Below are positions 47,124 through 56,220 of a stretch of DNA of 64,000 bases, piece by piece. The DNA comes from a virus. Position 1 is the stretch's first letter. The number at the start of each line of letters is the position of its first letter. Both the position numbers and the translations under genes were made by a program. Where the stretch lies: the IMG/VR virus record IMGVR_UViG_3300037087_000760, positions 124,001 to 188,000 of that record; one strand, written 5' to 3'. The notes below the pieces were generated by a model that was given only the letters and a program-made list of their open reading frames with translations, did not search any database and had not been told where the DNA came from.

Positions 47124-47333
47124 TTAAATCAAATTGAATGGTTTATTTTCAATTTCCTTATACCATTCGAGTATTATTTCAGCGTTTCTTTTATTAGAAT
47201 ATCCTTCAAAACTATCAGCTATCTTCCATGAATAACCAGCAGCACCGCCCGAAAGAATAGTTCGCCATCTCCATCTTATTTTTATCTGAGGATAAAACAT
47301 ACCACCTTTCTCACGGATTCTACTTTTTCTCAT
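47124..47333 (-). CDS. Small basic hypothetical protein
   Basis: 69 residues: GGMFYPQIKIRWRWRTILSG, Trp/Arg-rich strands, then an acidic helix. A small beta-type phage protein; not recognised. Confidence 0.45.
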   Translation of the reverse strand: MRKSRIREKGGMFYPQIKIRWRWRTILSGGAAGYSWKIADSFEGYSNKRNAEIILEWYKEIENKPFNLI

Positions 47334-47335
47334 AA

Positions 47336-47560
47336 TTAATTTTTTGAGGCCTGATCATTCTCCATATTTTTTTTAAGACTTGGAATGAGAACATCTTTGG
47401 TGAATTCTCGTACCTTATCGGCCAATAACCCGGCTTGTCCAGAAAGAATTGAACCACCCAAAGAATGAATAACGATCAAAAAATTAGGATCATTATATTT
47501 TTTCTCCAGTTCTTCCAAGTCTTGAATAATAAATTTTTCCTGATCTGTCATGATTTCCAA
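47336..47560 (-). CDS. Hypothetical protein
   Basis: 74 residues, helical, with PNFLIVIHSLGGSILSGQAG in the middle. Overlaps the CYTH gene by 13 nt. Not recognised. Confidence 0.45.
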   Translation of the reverse strand: MEIMTDQEKFIIQDLEELEKKYNDPNFLIVIHSLGGSILSGQAGLLADKVREFTKDVLIPSLKKNMENDQASKN

Positions 47561-48033
47561 TTTTTGAATGGGATTTTAGCTAAATTACAATTATAATATT
47601 TACTATCCCCTGTAACTTCTTCTTTAATCCAATCTGGTTTTTCAAATGATTCATTTTCAGAATCCAGTTCAATCTCAGCTACTATTAATCCACCGTTATG
47701 TCCAAAAAACACATCAACTTCCCAAGTATGTCCTTTGTATGGAATGATGTATCTCGATTTGACAATGAAATTTTTCTCACAATAGTCTACGATAAGATCA
47801 ACGGCATCCCCAAAAGGAATTTCATATTCATATTCTTTTCGTGATATAAGTCCAGATCCTTTGACAGTCATGAATCCTTTCTTTCCAAAAGTTCTAATTC
47901 GAACTAATTTTTCATTATCTTCGAACATGAAACCTTGACGAACCTCCACAGATTTATATTTATCTTTAATCTGTAAAAACTTTTCTTCGTCAACAAGAAA
48001 TTTTCTTTCGATTTCTAAATTTTTATTTTTCAT
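47548..48033 (-). CDS. CYTH-domain triphosphate tunnel protein
   Basis: 161 residues. The N-terminal EIERKFLV is the ExExK motif. RQGFMFED, KLVRIRTFGKKGFMTVKG and GLIVAEIELDSENESFEKPD followed by EEVTGDSKYYN give the strand pattern of the CYTH tunnel. Family members are inorganic triphosphatases or class IV adenylate cyclases; a phosphatase role is more likely. Start overlaps the upstream stop. Confidence 0.85.
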   Translation of the reverse strand: MKNKNLEIERKFLVDEEKFLQIKDKYKSVEVRQGFMFEDNEKLVRIRTFGKKGFMTVKGSGLISRKEYEYEIPFGDAVDLIVDYCEKNFIVKSRYIIPYKGHTWEVDVFFGHNGGLIVAEIELDSENESFEKPDWIKEEVTGDSKYYNCNLAKIPFKNWKS

Positions 48034-48446
48034 AATCTGTCGAGCTCATCTTCTAAGAAAGAGATTGATCCATATAATACTCCGAGTAAAGTGGAATTTA
48101 AAATAAAGGCCCTTTGTTCTGATTTACTTCCGTGTTTAACTGGTGTAATTTTTCTACGAATTAATTCCTTTTTTTCATCGATATAATCAGAATATGAATA
48201 AATATCATATTTTTTAAATTTATTCAGAATATATGATGACGATGATTGATCTCTTATAGTGGATGATAGGAAGAAATCAAGAATTTCTAAATCAATTGAT
48301 TTTTCGATTCCATGTTCCAAACGGCTTCTAATAATCTTTAAACCTTCAACAGTAAGATTAGGATTTTCATCTTTTCCAAGATGTCTATCGGTATCTTCGT
48401 GTTTTTTCGAAGAAAAACATTTTAAAATTGACATAGTATTAATCAA
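48030..48446 (-). CDS. Hypothetical protein
   Basis: 138 residues, helical (LKIIRSRLEHGIEKSIDLEI). The start may be the Met four residues in. Overlaps both neighbours. Not recognised. Confidence 0.45.
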   Translation of the reverse strand: MINTMSILKCFSSKKHEDTDRHLGKDENPNLTVEGLKIIRSRLEHGIEKSIDLEILDFFLSSTIRDQSSSSYILNKFKKYDIYSYSDYIDEKKELIRRKITPVKHGSKSEQRAFILNSTLLGVLYGSISFLEDELDRL

Positions 48447-49284
48447 TAAAAGCGTTGATAGTATTATTTGAATTGTTTTCAGTAGAGAGATGAATTTCGT
48501 GCCATCCGATAAGTTCGATTGTATGATGATCAGGATGTTTTACTTTACCACGACCAAGAACCCTTGCTCCACTAACTCTTTGGGTGTATCCTATACGATC
48601 AAATGGTTTAAGTTTGTTGTATTGGAGTACGGAAATAATCGAATCCCCTTTAACATAGACTGTTTCACCACCAGAACGAACAACTTCAGCTACATAGTGA
48701 GGTTTTCCACCAGTAGGTCTTGAAATAGGTTCATTTTTATGAATGATAGTGTTTTTATCGGGTTCGAAATGTACAGGAACGAAAAACCATTCACCCTGAC
48801 GGACAAATCCTTTGTTTTTACGTTTTCTCCATTCTTTGGTTTTAACACCTTTCTGTTGCATTGCCACGGTTACGGCTTTTGGACGAAGTAAGGAGAAAGC
48901 TTCACGAATATTTTTAGCCACGGTAACACCTGCGACAAACCAGTGCATTTCATCACGACCAACCAGAAGTCTTTCGGTTGTCGTATCACCATGTTTGAAA
49001 TCTTTTACTCTTTCAGTGATCATATGACCACCAGACCATCTTTGATTCATTCTTGGTGAACGAACAAGAAGTAACATTTGTCTTAATTTCGGATCGTAAT
49101 CGAGAACATTGATATTAATTTCGGAATCATCAATATCGGGATGAATAGTGAGAGTAAAATGTTCACCTTGTTTATCGGTGGCAACATTTAATCTCAGAAT
49201 ACCACCTCTTGGTGAAGTACCTTTGCGGATGGTGATTCTTGCTCCCATCTTCTCGAATTGTTTTTCTAACCAATTTCTTTCCAT
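48439..49284 (-). CDS. Conserved hypothetical protein
   Basis: 281 residues. KGFVRQGEWFFVPVHFEPDK, then GKPHYVAEVV, ETVYVKGDSI and HPDHHTIELIGWHEIHL. The order RQGEWFF, HxxxE, VKG, HxDHxTIxLxGWH is a family I know only as uncharacterised in bacteria and phages. The His clusters suggest metal binding. It has its own promoter (49357-49387). Confidence 0.6.
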   Translation of the reverse strand: MERNWLEKQFEKMGARITIRKGTSPRGGILRLNVATDKQGEHFTLTIHPDIDDSEININVLDYDPKLRQMLLLVRSPRMNQRWSGGHMITERVKDFKHGDTTTERLLVGRDEMHWFVAGVTVAKNIREAFSLLRPKAVTVAMQQKGVKTKEWRKRKNKGFVRQGEWFFVPVHFEPDKNTIIHKNEPISRPTGGKPHYVAEVVRSGGETVYVKGDSIISVLQYNKLKPFDRIGYTQRVSGARVLGRGKVKHPDHHTIELIGWHEIHLSTENNSNNTINAFID

Positions 49285-49356
49285 GACACTATATATTGTA
49301 ACAAATTTATCTTAAATTTCCATTTTCATTTAAAAATATTTCTTTTCCATGAGTTA

Positions 49357-49387
49357 CAAAGATAAGAAATACTTTCAAATAAAAAAA
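49357..49387 (-). promoter_or_regulatory. Promoter of 48439-49284
   Basis: On the minus strand TTTTTTTATT is followed by TATCTTTG, a full match at usual spacing. The leader is about 65 nt. Confidence 0.65.
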
Positions 49388-49678
49388 TTATAAATCAACT
49401 TTTTCGAACAACTTCTTATTAAGTTCCAAAAACTTAGTTTCAAAAAGAGCCTTCACATATACTCCATCATTTTTAAGGAACACTTCGTTTTCGAAACAAA
49501 TTAATGTCGTGCCGGGTTTAGCGGTGATGTGATTTGAATCATCAACTGGTATATTAAAAAATTGAGTTGTCTTATATACCTTAATGTCTCTTTCTGTTTT
49601 TGAAACTTTCTGTGCTTCAATTGGTCTCCTACTTTCGTTTATAAATTCCATAGGTGATTTAATATTTTTATAATCCAT
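49388..49678 (-). CDS. Small protein with CTS-like segment
   Basis: 96 residues. MEFINESRRPIEAQ starts at residue 10 and resembles the MKxFxxFxxE signal. The rest is strand-rich (TTLICFENEVFLKNDGVYVK). Not recognised. Confidence 0.45.
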   Translation of the reverse strand: MDYKNIKSPMEFINESRRPIEAQKVSKTERDIKVYKTTQFFNIPVDDSNHITAKPGTTLICFENEVFLKNDGVYVKALFETKFLELNKKLFEKVDL

Positions 49679-49687
49679 TCCATATTA

Positions 49688-49843
49688 TTATTTTTTTGTA
49701 AGAAAGTCTACGATATCACTCACTGAGTTCTTAGCTGTTTTGTAAGCACTTTCTGAATCAAAACCTAATGACTGTATATATTCATAATAATTGTACCTCT
49801 TTTTATTGAAGATGTACCAAAAACAAATATTAATCTTTTTCAT
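49688..49843 (-). CDS. Small hypothetical protein
   Basis: 51 residues (MKKINICFWYIFNKKR to DIVDFLTKK), aromatic start then a helix. It overlaps the upstream gene by 14 nt, the habit of this region. Not recognised. Confidence 0.4.
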   Translation of the reverse strand: MKKINICFWYIFNKKRYNYYEYIQSLGFDSESAYKTAKNSVSDIVDFLTKK

Positions 49844-50090
49844 CTATTCTATCGTTTAAAAATTTAGCTAATTTTTTAGCTTCCTCAGATTCCAAAACAA
49901 TTTGATCATCATATATTCTACCAGTAAAAAGATGATAAAAAGCGTATCTGATACGACCAAAAATCAAACTCCTTATAGTCTGTTGACCATTAGTATATAT
50001 GGCAATGTAAAACAATTTATCTTCTTCATCGTACTGAATTTGGATCAAATGAGTTCCACAACTACACTCTGATACATGCTTCGTTTTCAT
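49830..50090 (-). CDS. Hypothetical protein
   Basis: 86 residues. SECSCGTHLIQIQYDEEDKL, then FYIAIY and a helical end. CxCxxH near the N terminus could bind metal. A weak promoter-like TTTTTTATTTC / TATATTCA lies upstream (about 50121-50152). Confidence 0.5.
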   Translation of the reverse strand: MKTKHVSECSCGTHLIQIQYDEEDKLFYIAIYTNGQQTIRSLIFGRIRYAFYHLFTGRIYDDQIVLESEEAKKLAKFLNDRIDEKD

Positions 50091-50157
50091 GTTGAATAAA
50101 TTTTTATGGTTTTATATTATATCCTTGAATATAGTGAAATGTTTCGAAATAAAAAAT

Positions 50158-51120
50158 TTATTTGATTTCTATTTTTATGTTTGGTATGAAAATATTTACT
50201 TTATCAAGATCATCTATTAAATCTTTCTTGTATAATTTAGGATACCAATTTGAATCATATTCGATACCAATTATATATTTATTAATACCTTTTATACAAT
50301 CAAAATTATTTGATGGATCATATTTCAAATTAAGTTCAGTATGAGAATTACATTCTACTCTTTCTTCAGCTTCGTGTTTAAAATATGGATCTTTATGATA
50401 TAAATGAGATCTAATTTTAAAATGATGGCTCATTCTATCACCATCGAATGTTATTTTAACTGGATGGTTATTATAATTTAGATTTTTATTTCTCGAAAAA
50501 GATATAAAATGAAATAAGGAAATCATTCTATCATCTTTTAAAATATTCTTCAAATTATCCAAAGTTGTCCAATGATATAAGAATCCAACCTGTTTTGACT
50601 CTTTTAATTCACAACCCCAATTATAATTTCTCTCCCTTTGATATTGTTTTATTATTTCAACTAAACTTGACCAAAAGACAACAGCTGTAGTTCCTACCCC
50701 TTCTTTAAATTTTATTGAATCGTATCCTTTCTTTTTAAGTTTGGGAACTATATGATATTCCCTATCCAATATTTCTAAAACTTTATATGGTGAAAAATAA
50801 TCATAACCATAGAATCTTTGTTTCCTCATAAGATCATTTAATTCTGTTTCGGGTATAGGTAACGATCTCAATAATTTTTCATAATTATCAATTCCTTGCT
50901 CTCCATAAGGTGTTAAATCCAATGTTTTTTCCAAGTGAAGTTTAACTACATAGATATATTTTCCATATCTTTTCGATTCCTTTTCCGTATCGGAGAAATA
51001 TATTCCCATTCTACTTTTTGTAGTATCTCGTCTGGTTTTAAATGATGTAATATCATCATTATAACTTCCATGATACCAAATTTCATTATCATTATTGAAT
51101 TTTTCAAAAGTGGTTAACAT
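50158..51120 (-). CDS. Tandem ART-like protein with CTS-like N terminus
   Basis: 320 residues. The start MLTTFEKFNNDNE is packaging-signal-like. Domain 1 has IWYHGSYNDDITSFKTRR, MGIYFSDTEKESKRYGKYIY and TTAVVFWSS, the HGS...GIYFSD pattern of ADP-ribosyltransferase folds. Domain 2, from about residue 185, has FLYHWTTLDNLKNIL and FISFSRNKNL. Both would bind NAD if active. Candidate injected effector comparable to T4 Alt. Confidence 0.6.
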   Translation of the reverse strand: MLTTFEKFNNDNEIWYHGSYNDDITSFKTRRDTTKSRMGIYFSDTEKESKRYGKYIYVVKLHLEKTLDLTPYGEQGIDNYEKLLRSLPIPETELNDLMRKQRFYGYDYFSPYKVLEILDREYHIVPKLKKKGYDSIKFKEGVGTTAVVFWSSLVEIIKQYQRERNYNWGCELKESKQVGFLYHWTTLDNLKNILKDDRMISLFHFISFSRNKNLNYNNHPVKITFDGDRMSHHFKIRSHLYHKDPYFKHEAEERVECNSHTELNLKYDPSNNFDCIKGINKYIIGIEYDSNWYPKLYKKDLIDDLDKVNIFIPNIKIEIK

Positions 51121-51129
51121 ATGATGTAT

Positions 51130-51765
51130 TTATCTTTTCTTTCTATCTGGTTGATCATATGGAATGACATATCCAATCTTATTCTTATCATCATATACAC
51201 CGAATACGAATCCGAATTGCTTTATCATATCTAAATATGGAATATGCTGATTCTTTTCATCATTTACCCAAGAATGTCCACAACTAAAAAATCTACAATT
51301 TTGGATAGCCTTATCATATTCTTCTTTACTATGAACGACTGTAACCTGTGGATGCTTTTTTAAATGTTCCTCGGCTATTTTATAACCATAAATATCACTT
51401 TCAACTCTTAATTCTGGATGTTCGTTTGTTCCGATTTCAGGAAATTCGAGTAATCCCGGCATTGGTTTTTGACCCAACATTAAATCTTCATTTGTTTCAT
51501 CCTCTAAATCAAAAACAACATCATATAATAATTCTCTGACATATTCTATTTCTTTTGGATATAAATAAGTTCTGTATTTAAAAAGAACTTGTCTTACAAT
51601 CTTTTTGAATTTATTATAATCATCATCATTCATTATCATAGCCCCAATATATGGCTGAATTTGTGGATCTTGTTTAATTCTTTCAAACCATTTTTTGGCT
51701 CTTTCGTAGGTGAAAACAGGTTCATCTTCAAATCTTTCATTAACAAATTCTTGAAACTTTTTCAT
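51130..51765 (-). CDS. Putative packaged protein with strong CTS-like N terminus
   Basis: 211 residues from the ATG at 51765: MKKFQEFVNERFEDEP, almost the T4 internal-protein signal MKTYQEFIxE. Upstream in-frame residues are hydrophobic and unlikely. The C-terminal part has RFFSCGHSWVNDEKNQ and FGVYDDKNKIGYVIPYDQPD. Not recognised. Confidence 0.55.
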   Translation of the reverse strand: MKKFQEFVNERFEDEPVFTYERAKKWFERIKQDPQIQPYIGAMIMNDDDYNKFKKIVRQVLFKYRTYLYPKEIEYVRELLYDVVFDLEDETNEDLMLGQKPMPGLLEFPEIGTNEHPELRVESDIYGYKIAEEHLKKHPQVTVVHSKEEYDKAIQNCRFFSCGHSWVNDEKNQHIPYLDMIKQFGFVFGVYDDKNKIGYVIPYDQPDRKKR

Positions 51766-51795
51766 GATGTTGTTTTTTATTGATATATATAAAAT

Positions 51796-51819
51796 AAAAA
51801 AACCGGATGTTATCCGGCT
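51796..51819 (-). terminator. Intrinsic terminator
   Basis: On the minus strand GCCGGAT-AAC-ATCCGGT followed by seven T. It ends the transcript of the gene at 51819-52103. Confidence 0.85.
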
Positions 51820-52103
51820 CAAATGTAAAGATCATATATTAATAACATATGATCTCTAAAATTTTCTCGATCCACACTATCACCAGCAAATTCGTGTTTC
51901 TTGATATATTTATTATACCATCCATTAAATAAATCATTAACCATTTTTCGAGTTAATTGATTTCGGAAAATATCACTATGAACTTTCCCTTTACAATAAA
52001 ACTCACATACATAATCAATAAACTCTTTTTTCATTTCTGGTGAAAGATCTGAATTTTCATTTAAAGACTGAGAGAAAGATTCAAAAGTTTTTAAGTTTTT
52101 CAT
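51819..52103 (-). CDS. Small putative packaged protein, CTS-like N terminus
   Basis: 94 residues from the ATG at 52103: MKNLKTFESFSQSLNENSD. Helical rest (EMKKEFIDYVCEFYCKGKVH). The upstream ORF extension overlaps the next gene and is not used. Directly followed by a terminator. Confidence 0.55.
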   Translation of the reverse strand: MKNLKTFESFSQSLNENSDLSPEMKKEFIDYVCEFYCKGKVHSDIFRNQLTRKMVNDLFNGWYNKYIKKHEFAGDSVDRENFRDHMLLIYDLYI

Positions 52104-52105
52104 TC

Positions 52106-53191
52106 TTATTTTTTCTTCTTTTTTTCTTCTGGTATTGATGGTGGAAAATATTCCAATAACCAAGAATCTAAATTATCAGCAGATGGTTTATAATTATGTT
52201 TTGAATATAAATGACGAACCTTATCGAATTCATCATCAGTTACTTTTGTTCCACAATCTGTACATTCAACTGTCTTGGCTGGTTTTGGAACTGAATTTTC
52301 AACAAGTTCATCTTCAATATTGATATCAATATCATCAATATTTATATCTTCTTCGATAGTATCTGGTTTTATATGAAGTCTATTCATTATAAAATCTGAA
52401 AATTTTTCTATCTTAATTTCTTTTTTTTCACCAATATCATCACTATCATGATTTCTTCCGAGATATTCTTCTTCTGGTTCACCATTTATCATCAAAATAA
52501 CATCCTCACCAGCAGCTCTTCCGTGTCCTGATTTAGATTGTTCCACATATTCTTGATATGTTTTTCTTGCCTCTTCTTCTGTATCACAAGGAATATTACC
52601 GATGTTTCCTACATTTACAATGAATTCATCTGGAACAATCACTTTTTCTTCGATAGGTTTTTCAACTGATTCTAAGATTTCATCTTCTTCAACTTCCTTA
52701 ATAGCCTTAACGGTATTAGCCGCGAAATTTTCCCATTTCTTTTCCCAAAGTTGTTTTTCCTCAGACTTTTTTTCATTCAGGTTTAATATTTTACTTAAAA
52801 GATCTTTATCGGTTTCATTTAATTCTGGTTGTTTTACTTCCTCTACATTAATAGTAGATTCATAAGTTTTTTCTGCATCCTTCTTTTCTTTCTTATAAGC
52901 TTTATGAAACTCTTTTAAAAATTCGGGTAATGAATATTCTTTGATTTCTTTACTCAATCTATCTTCTACATAAACGATACTATCTTTTACACTTTTGATT
53001 ATACCATCTATCTTATCGGTTGTAATTTGGCGACCTCTAATACCTAAATTATCAAGAGGATCTAAATCACCCCTATTGATGGTCTGTCTTGGAGATGGTT
53101 TGATAAATAAATCAGTATCACCACCAACACCCTTACCTTTATTTTCGGTACTTTCTTTCATGAAATCTTCAAATTTTTTAATATTCTTCAT
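52106..53191 (-). CDS. Large acidic putative packaged protein, CTS-like N terminus
   Basis: 361 residues starting MKNIKKFEDFMKESTENKGK. Mostly acidic and low in structure with a coil in the middle. An internal IEKFSDFIMNRL repeats the signal-like pattern. Near the C terminus VECTDCGTKVTDDEFDKVRH plus a late His forms a C2H2-like zinc finger. Possibly an internal head or scaffold-like protein. Confidence 0.55.
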   Translation of the reverse strand: MKNIKKFEDFMKESTENKGKGVGGDTDLFIKPSPRQTINRGDLDPLDNLGIRGRQITTDKIDGIIKSVKDSIVYVEDRLSKEIKEYSLPEFLKEFHKAYKKEKKDAEKTYESTINVEEVKQPELNETDKDLLSKILNLNEKKSEEKQLWEKKWENFAANTVKAIKEVEEDEILESVEKPIEEKVIVPDEFIVNVGNIGNIPCDTEEEARKTYQEYVEQSKSGHGRAAGEDVILMINGEPEEEYLGRNHDSDDIGEKKEIKIEKFSDFIMNRLHIKPDTIEEDINIDDIDINIEDELVENSVPKPAKTVECTDCGTKVTDDEFDKVRHLYSKHNYKPSADNLDSWLLEYFPPSIPEEKKKKK

Positions 53192-53248
53192 TTTGTTATT
53201 CTTTCTTTTTAGACTATATATTGAAATAATTAGTCCTCATCTTCCCAC

Positions 53249-53563
53249 TTATATCCCCTTTTTCGTGTAATTTTTAATATCATCTATCCAAGTTTGGATT
53301 TTCCCCTCATCTTCGGTTGCATCTGCTGCCTCTTGAAGCCTTCTCAATAAAATATCAACCTCTGATTTATGAAAATTGAAAACATATCTATGACCATTTT
53401 TAAAAAAATTTGATTTTACAAAACCTTCTAAATGAGAATCAATTCCTTTATTAATCATATCTTTAAACAACTTAAAATCATCAGATCCGATGGGAGTTGT
53501 TATTTCCATGAACTCACTTTCGTTCTCTTTTTCTTCTTTTATAAAATCTTTAAATCTTTTCAT
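53249..53563 (-). CDS. Small putative packaged protein, CTS-like N terminus
   Basis: 104 residues: MKRFKDFIKEEKENESEFME. A compact alpha/beta domain follows (IDSHLEGFVKSNFFKNGHRY). Overlaps the frameshifted gene upstream by one base. Confidence 0.55.
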   Translation of the reverse strand: MKRFKDFIKEEKENESEFMEITTPIGSDDFKLFKDMINKGIDSHLEGFVKSNFFKNGHRYVFNFHKSEVDILLRRLQEAADATEDEGKIQTWIDDIKNYTKKGI

Positions 53564-54023
53564 TATTTATAATGACTTATTTTACCAGTTAAAGCATTTC
53601 TTCCACCAGATGATTTCATAGATTTATTTTTTCCTGATTTCTTTCCCAACTTTTTAATTTTCTTTACTGTCGAACTTCTTGGTAAAGCTGGTGAATTTGG
53701 TGATCCCGTGCCGATGCAGCTACATCTCCACTTCCACCTCCACCACCTCCGGCACATTCTTGAACACCCTCTTCTTCTCTTTCAATAATTAATCGAAATG
53801 GGACACCCATGTATTTAAAAGTGATTTCCGCTGTTTCCATATCCAGAGTATTATCTTCTACCTGAGAAGTACTAAATGTATCTCCACCATTATTCATGAT
53901 AGTGTCGTAAATCAATTCTATCATTTTTAATTTACTGATAGGATCATCATTACGATAATCATTATCTGTCAATTTCTCAACTAATTCTTCGAATGTTTTC
54001 AAATATTTCAGCTTCGTATTCAT
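53563..54023 (-). pseudogene. Frameshifted structural-type gene, CTS-like N terminus
   Basis: The first frame (start 54023) reads MNTKLKYLKTFEELVEKL to a Gly run and SGDVAASA, then degenerates. From about 53730 the other frame gives GTGSPNSPALPRSSTVKKIK to GRNALTGKISHYK and stops at 53563. Joined, they make a protein of about 150 residues with a Gly-rich hinge and a basic tail. No homopolymer marks the site, so this could be a mutation, an error or recoding. Confidence 0.5.
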
Positions 54024-54024
54024 A

Positions 54025-54561
54025 TTATTTTAATCTTTTATGTTGTTCAGGATCACCTAATAAACCAAGTGATCTTAAATGTTTACAGGAACGAACTCCA
54101 TTTCTTGCATTTCTCCATCCCGGACAATCACAACCCCACTCACCAGTTTTTTTATTCTGTGCAACTGTGTAAACTCTATCACTGGTTTCTGATTCGATTT
54201 CAAATCTATTTGTCCATAGAGCATTATCATCTAATTTATGTTTACCTCTTAAAGATGCTGGTACTGGATAGTTATGTTCATGTTCTTCATCGTGCTCTTT
54301 CACGATGTCTAAACCAACCTCAGTACGCTTTGTTTTCTTTTGATCTTCGGGTTCCCATTCCTTTTCAAAATTTTCGAAATCCAAGAGATTATTTAATTTT
54401 TTGTCAATGCCACCTTTTAAATCAGAAACTGCGATTCCCGGTTCATTTTCTTCCTTAACAATGTCTAAACCAACTTCAGTTCTTTTGGTTTTCTTTTGTT
54501 CTTCGGGTTTCCAATCTTTTGAAAATTCATCGAAGTTTAATAAATTGTTGAGCTTTTCCAT
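54025..54561 (-). CDS. Repeat protein with C-terminal SWIM zinc finger
   Basis: 178 residues. Two tandem copies of a 35-residue cassette (KLNNLLxFxxFxKxWxPExQ, then KKTKRTEVGLDIVKE). Then VYTVAQNKKTGEWGCDCPGW and SCKHLRSLGL form a SWIM-type CxCxnCxH finger, which binds nucleic acid or protein. The cassette recurs in the gene at 57426. Each cassette has a CTS-like FxxFxKxW. Confidence 0.6.
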   Translation of the reverse strand: MEKLNNLLNFDEFSKDWKPEEQKKTKRTEVGLDIVKEENEPGIAVSDLKGGIDKKLNNLLDFENFEKEWEPEDQKKTKRTEVGLDIVKEHDEEHEHNYPVPASLRGKHKLDDNALWTNRFEIESETSDRVYTVAQNKKTGEWGCDCPGWRNARNGVRSCKHLRSLGLLGDPEQHKRLK

Positions 54562-54571
54562 TTTTTATTTT

Positions 54572-54970
54572 TTATTTTTTAACAACTTCTAAACCACTCG
54601 TATTGGTATCAGTTGATTTAGGCATTTTCTTTGGGTCTTTTTCTGGGATATCAGTTGGTACTGGTTTTTTATCATCATCCACAGTATAACCTAAACTCTT
54701 TCGAGCATCATTTTTAACAAAATCTTCATAAGAACAAATATATCTATCAATTGGATTATCCCACCAGAATAAATTATTTTGTTGATGTTTTTTTAAATCA
54801 GAAATTACCCTATCACCAATATCAGAATGCATCGTTTTGGTTTCTGGACCAATTTTTACTTCTTGATTCCCCATGATTTCTGCACGAATTCTTTTCAACT
54901 GATCAACAGTTGATTGTCTTGGTAAACTTTCATACAATTTATCTCTAAATATGCTAAATTTTGCAATCAT
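54572..54970 (-). CDS. Putative packaged protein, CTS-like N terminus
   Basis: 132 residues: MIAKFSIFRDKLYESLPRQS. Helical middle, Pro/Asp/Lys-rich tail ending SGLEVVKK, similar to the end of the cassette in the neighbouring gene. Not recognised. Confidence 0.5.
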   Translation of the reverse strand: MIAKFSIFRDKLYESLPRQSTVDQLKRIRAEIMGNQEVKIGPETKTMHSDIGDRVISDLKKHQQNNLFWWDNPIDRYICSYEDFVKNDARKSLGYTVDDDKKPVPTDIPEKDPKKMPKSTDTNTSGLEVVKK

Positions 54971-54989
54971 ATGGGTATATATTAATTTT

Positions 54990-55628
54990 TTAAATCAAAT
55001 ATTCGTAATCTATTCTATCAGTAGTATCTATATCAAATCCAGTAACAACACTAATCCAAAATAAGATATCACCAATTTGAACATCTCCATCATTCACTCT
55101 TGCTTGAGATGGATCTCCATTAGCTGACACTGAAGTGAAATAAGTTCCTATTTTTCCCCAAGGTCCATCTGGAATACCAGCATATACTTGACCTCCAGAA
55201 TTAACGATAATCTTAACTCTCGATTTTGGTTTTTGTAAAACTGGAGCATTTCCGTACAAAGCAGGTGTTCCACCACTAACAAACATAGGTGTAATACCTG
55301 ATGTTGATTGACAAATCATTTGAATGTTCAATGTATTAAATGTAGGTCTTTCTCCTTCCACCATTTCACCAGTTTGAACAAGTAATGTTTTTCTTATAGA
55401 TTCTAATTTATCCAATGCAAGTTGGGCCGTTTCACGAGAATCGAAACTCAACATAATATCATTTCGATTAGTAATTTTGATAACCACACAATTATTCTTA
55501 ACAAACCAATGAGATAAATCCAGAATAATACTATATCTGAAATTCCCATCCTTATCCACTATAATTATTCTGGTTGTATCTCCATTTGGAATTGAAACAA
55601 AATTCTCTAATTTGTAATTGTATGTCAT
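54990..55628 (-). CDS. Putative virion structural protein
   Basis: 212 residues, beta-rich with a Gly/Ser/Pro loop region (VSGGTPALYGNAPVLQKPKS, VNSGGQVYAGIPDGPWGKIG). Such composition is usual in head or tail decoration and fibre proteins. No family recognised. Confidence 0.5.
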   Translation of the reverse strand: MTYNYKLENFVSIPNGDTTRIIIVDKDGNFRYSIILDLSHWFVKNNCVVIKITNRNDIMLSFDSRETAQLALDKLESIRKTLLVQTGEMVEGERPTFNTLNIQMICQSTSGITPMFVSGGTPALYGNAPVLQKPKSRVKIIVNSGGQVYAGIPDGPWGKIGTYFTSVSANGDPSQARVNDGDVQIGDILFWISVVTGFDIDTTDRIDYEYLI

Positions 55629-55649
55629 TCTTTTTTATTTTTTAATTTT

Positions 55650-56207
55650 TTATTTCATCATCGGAATAATTTCACTATCTTCCCCTACTGTTGATACTAT
55701 TTGCCATCCCATCTTTAACCAAGATTTTAACTCCGCTTCCAATTCTTCCACTTCTTTTAATACATCTTTTAATTCATATTCACCAACTGGTAATCTTAAA
55801 TAAGTGGAATTAAATCTCAAACCTTCATTAATAGATTTGGACTCTTTTATAATGTCTTTAAATCTTTTTACTTTATAACTCTCTTTATGTATATCTGAAT
55901 CACTACTTCTATGATTCTGATGTGGTTTAAATCCCATTTCGAAATCCAAAATTCTGGCATATTTATTAAATAACATTTTTTCATCACCCTCTAAATATTT
56001 CCAAAGTTCATCGTCATAAGCGTCCATTCCACCAATAGAACCTTCGTGCCCACTTCCATGTAAATCATCATTCAATAACTTTAGAGCTTTTCTTCTAAGT
56101 TCTCTATATTTTATTCTGAGTTCGTCTTTATCGAAACTTTTGAGTTTAAGATATTCATCATAATACTCTTTATCCCTTTTGAAAAATTCATCATCTATCA
56201 TATTCAT
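55650..56207 (-). CDS. Hypothetical protein with internal CTS-like segment
   Basis: 185 residues, helical and charged. VKRFKDIIKESKSINEGLRF lies in the middle, the same pattern that starts other proteins here. That suggests either a fusion of two small genes or an internal targeting segment. Confidence 0.45.
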   Translation of the reverse strand: MNMIDDEFFKRDKEYYDEYLKLKSFDKDELRIKYRELRRKALKLLNDDLHGSGHEGSIGGMDAYDDELWKYLEGDEKMLFNKYARILDFEMGFKPHQNHRSSDSDIHKESYKVKRFKDIIKESKSINEGLRFNSTYLRLPVGEYELKDVLKEVEELEAELKSWLKMGWQIVSTVGEDSEIIPMMK

Positions 56208-56220
56208 TTAATTATTTTTA

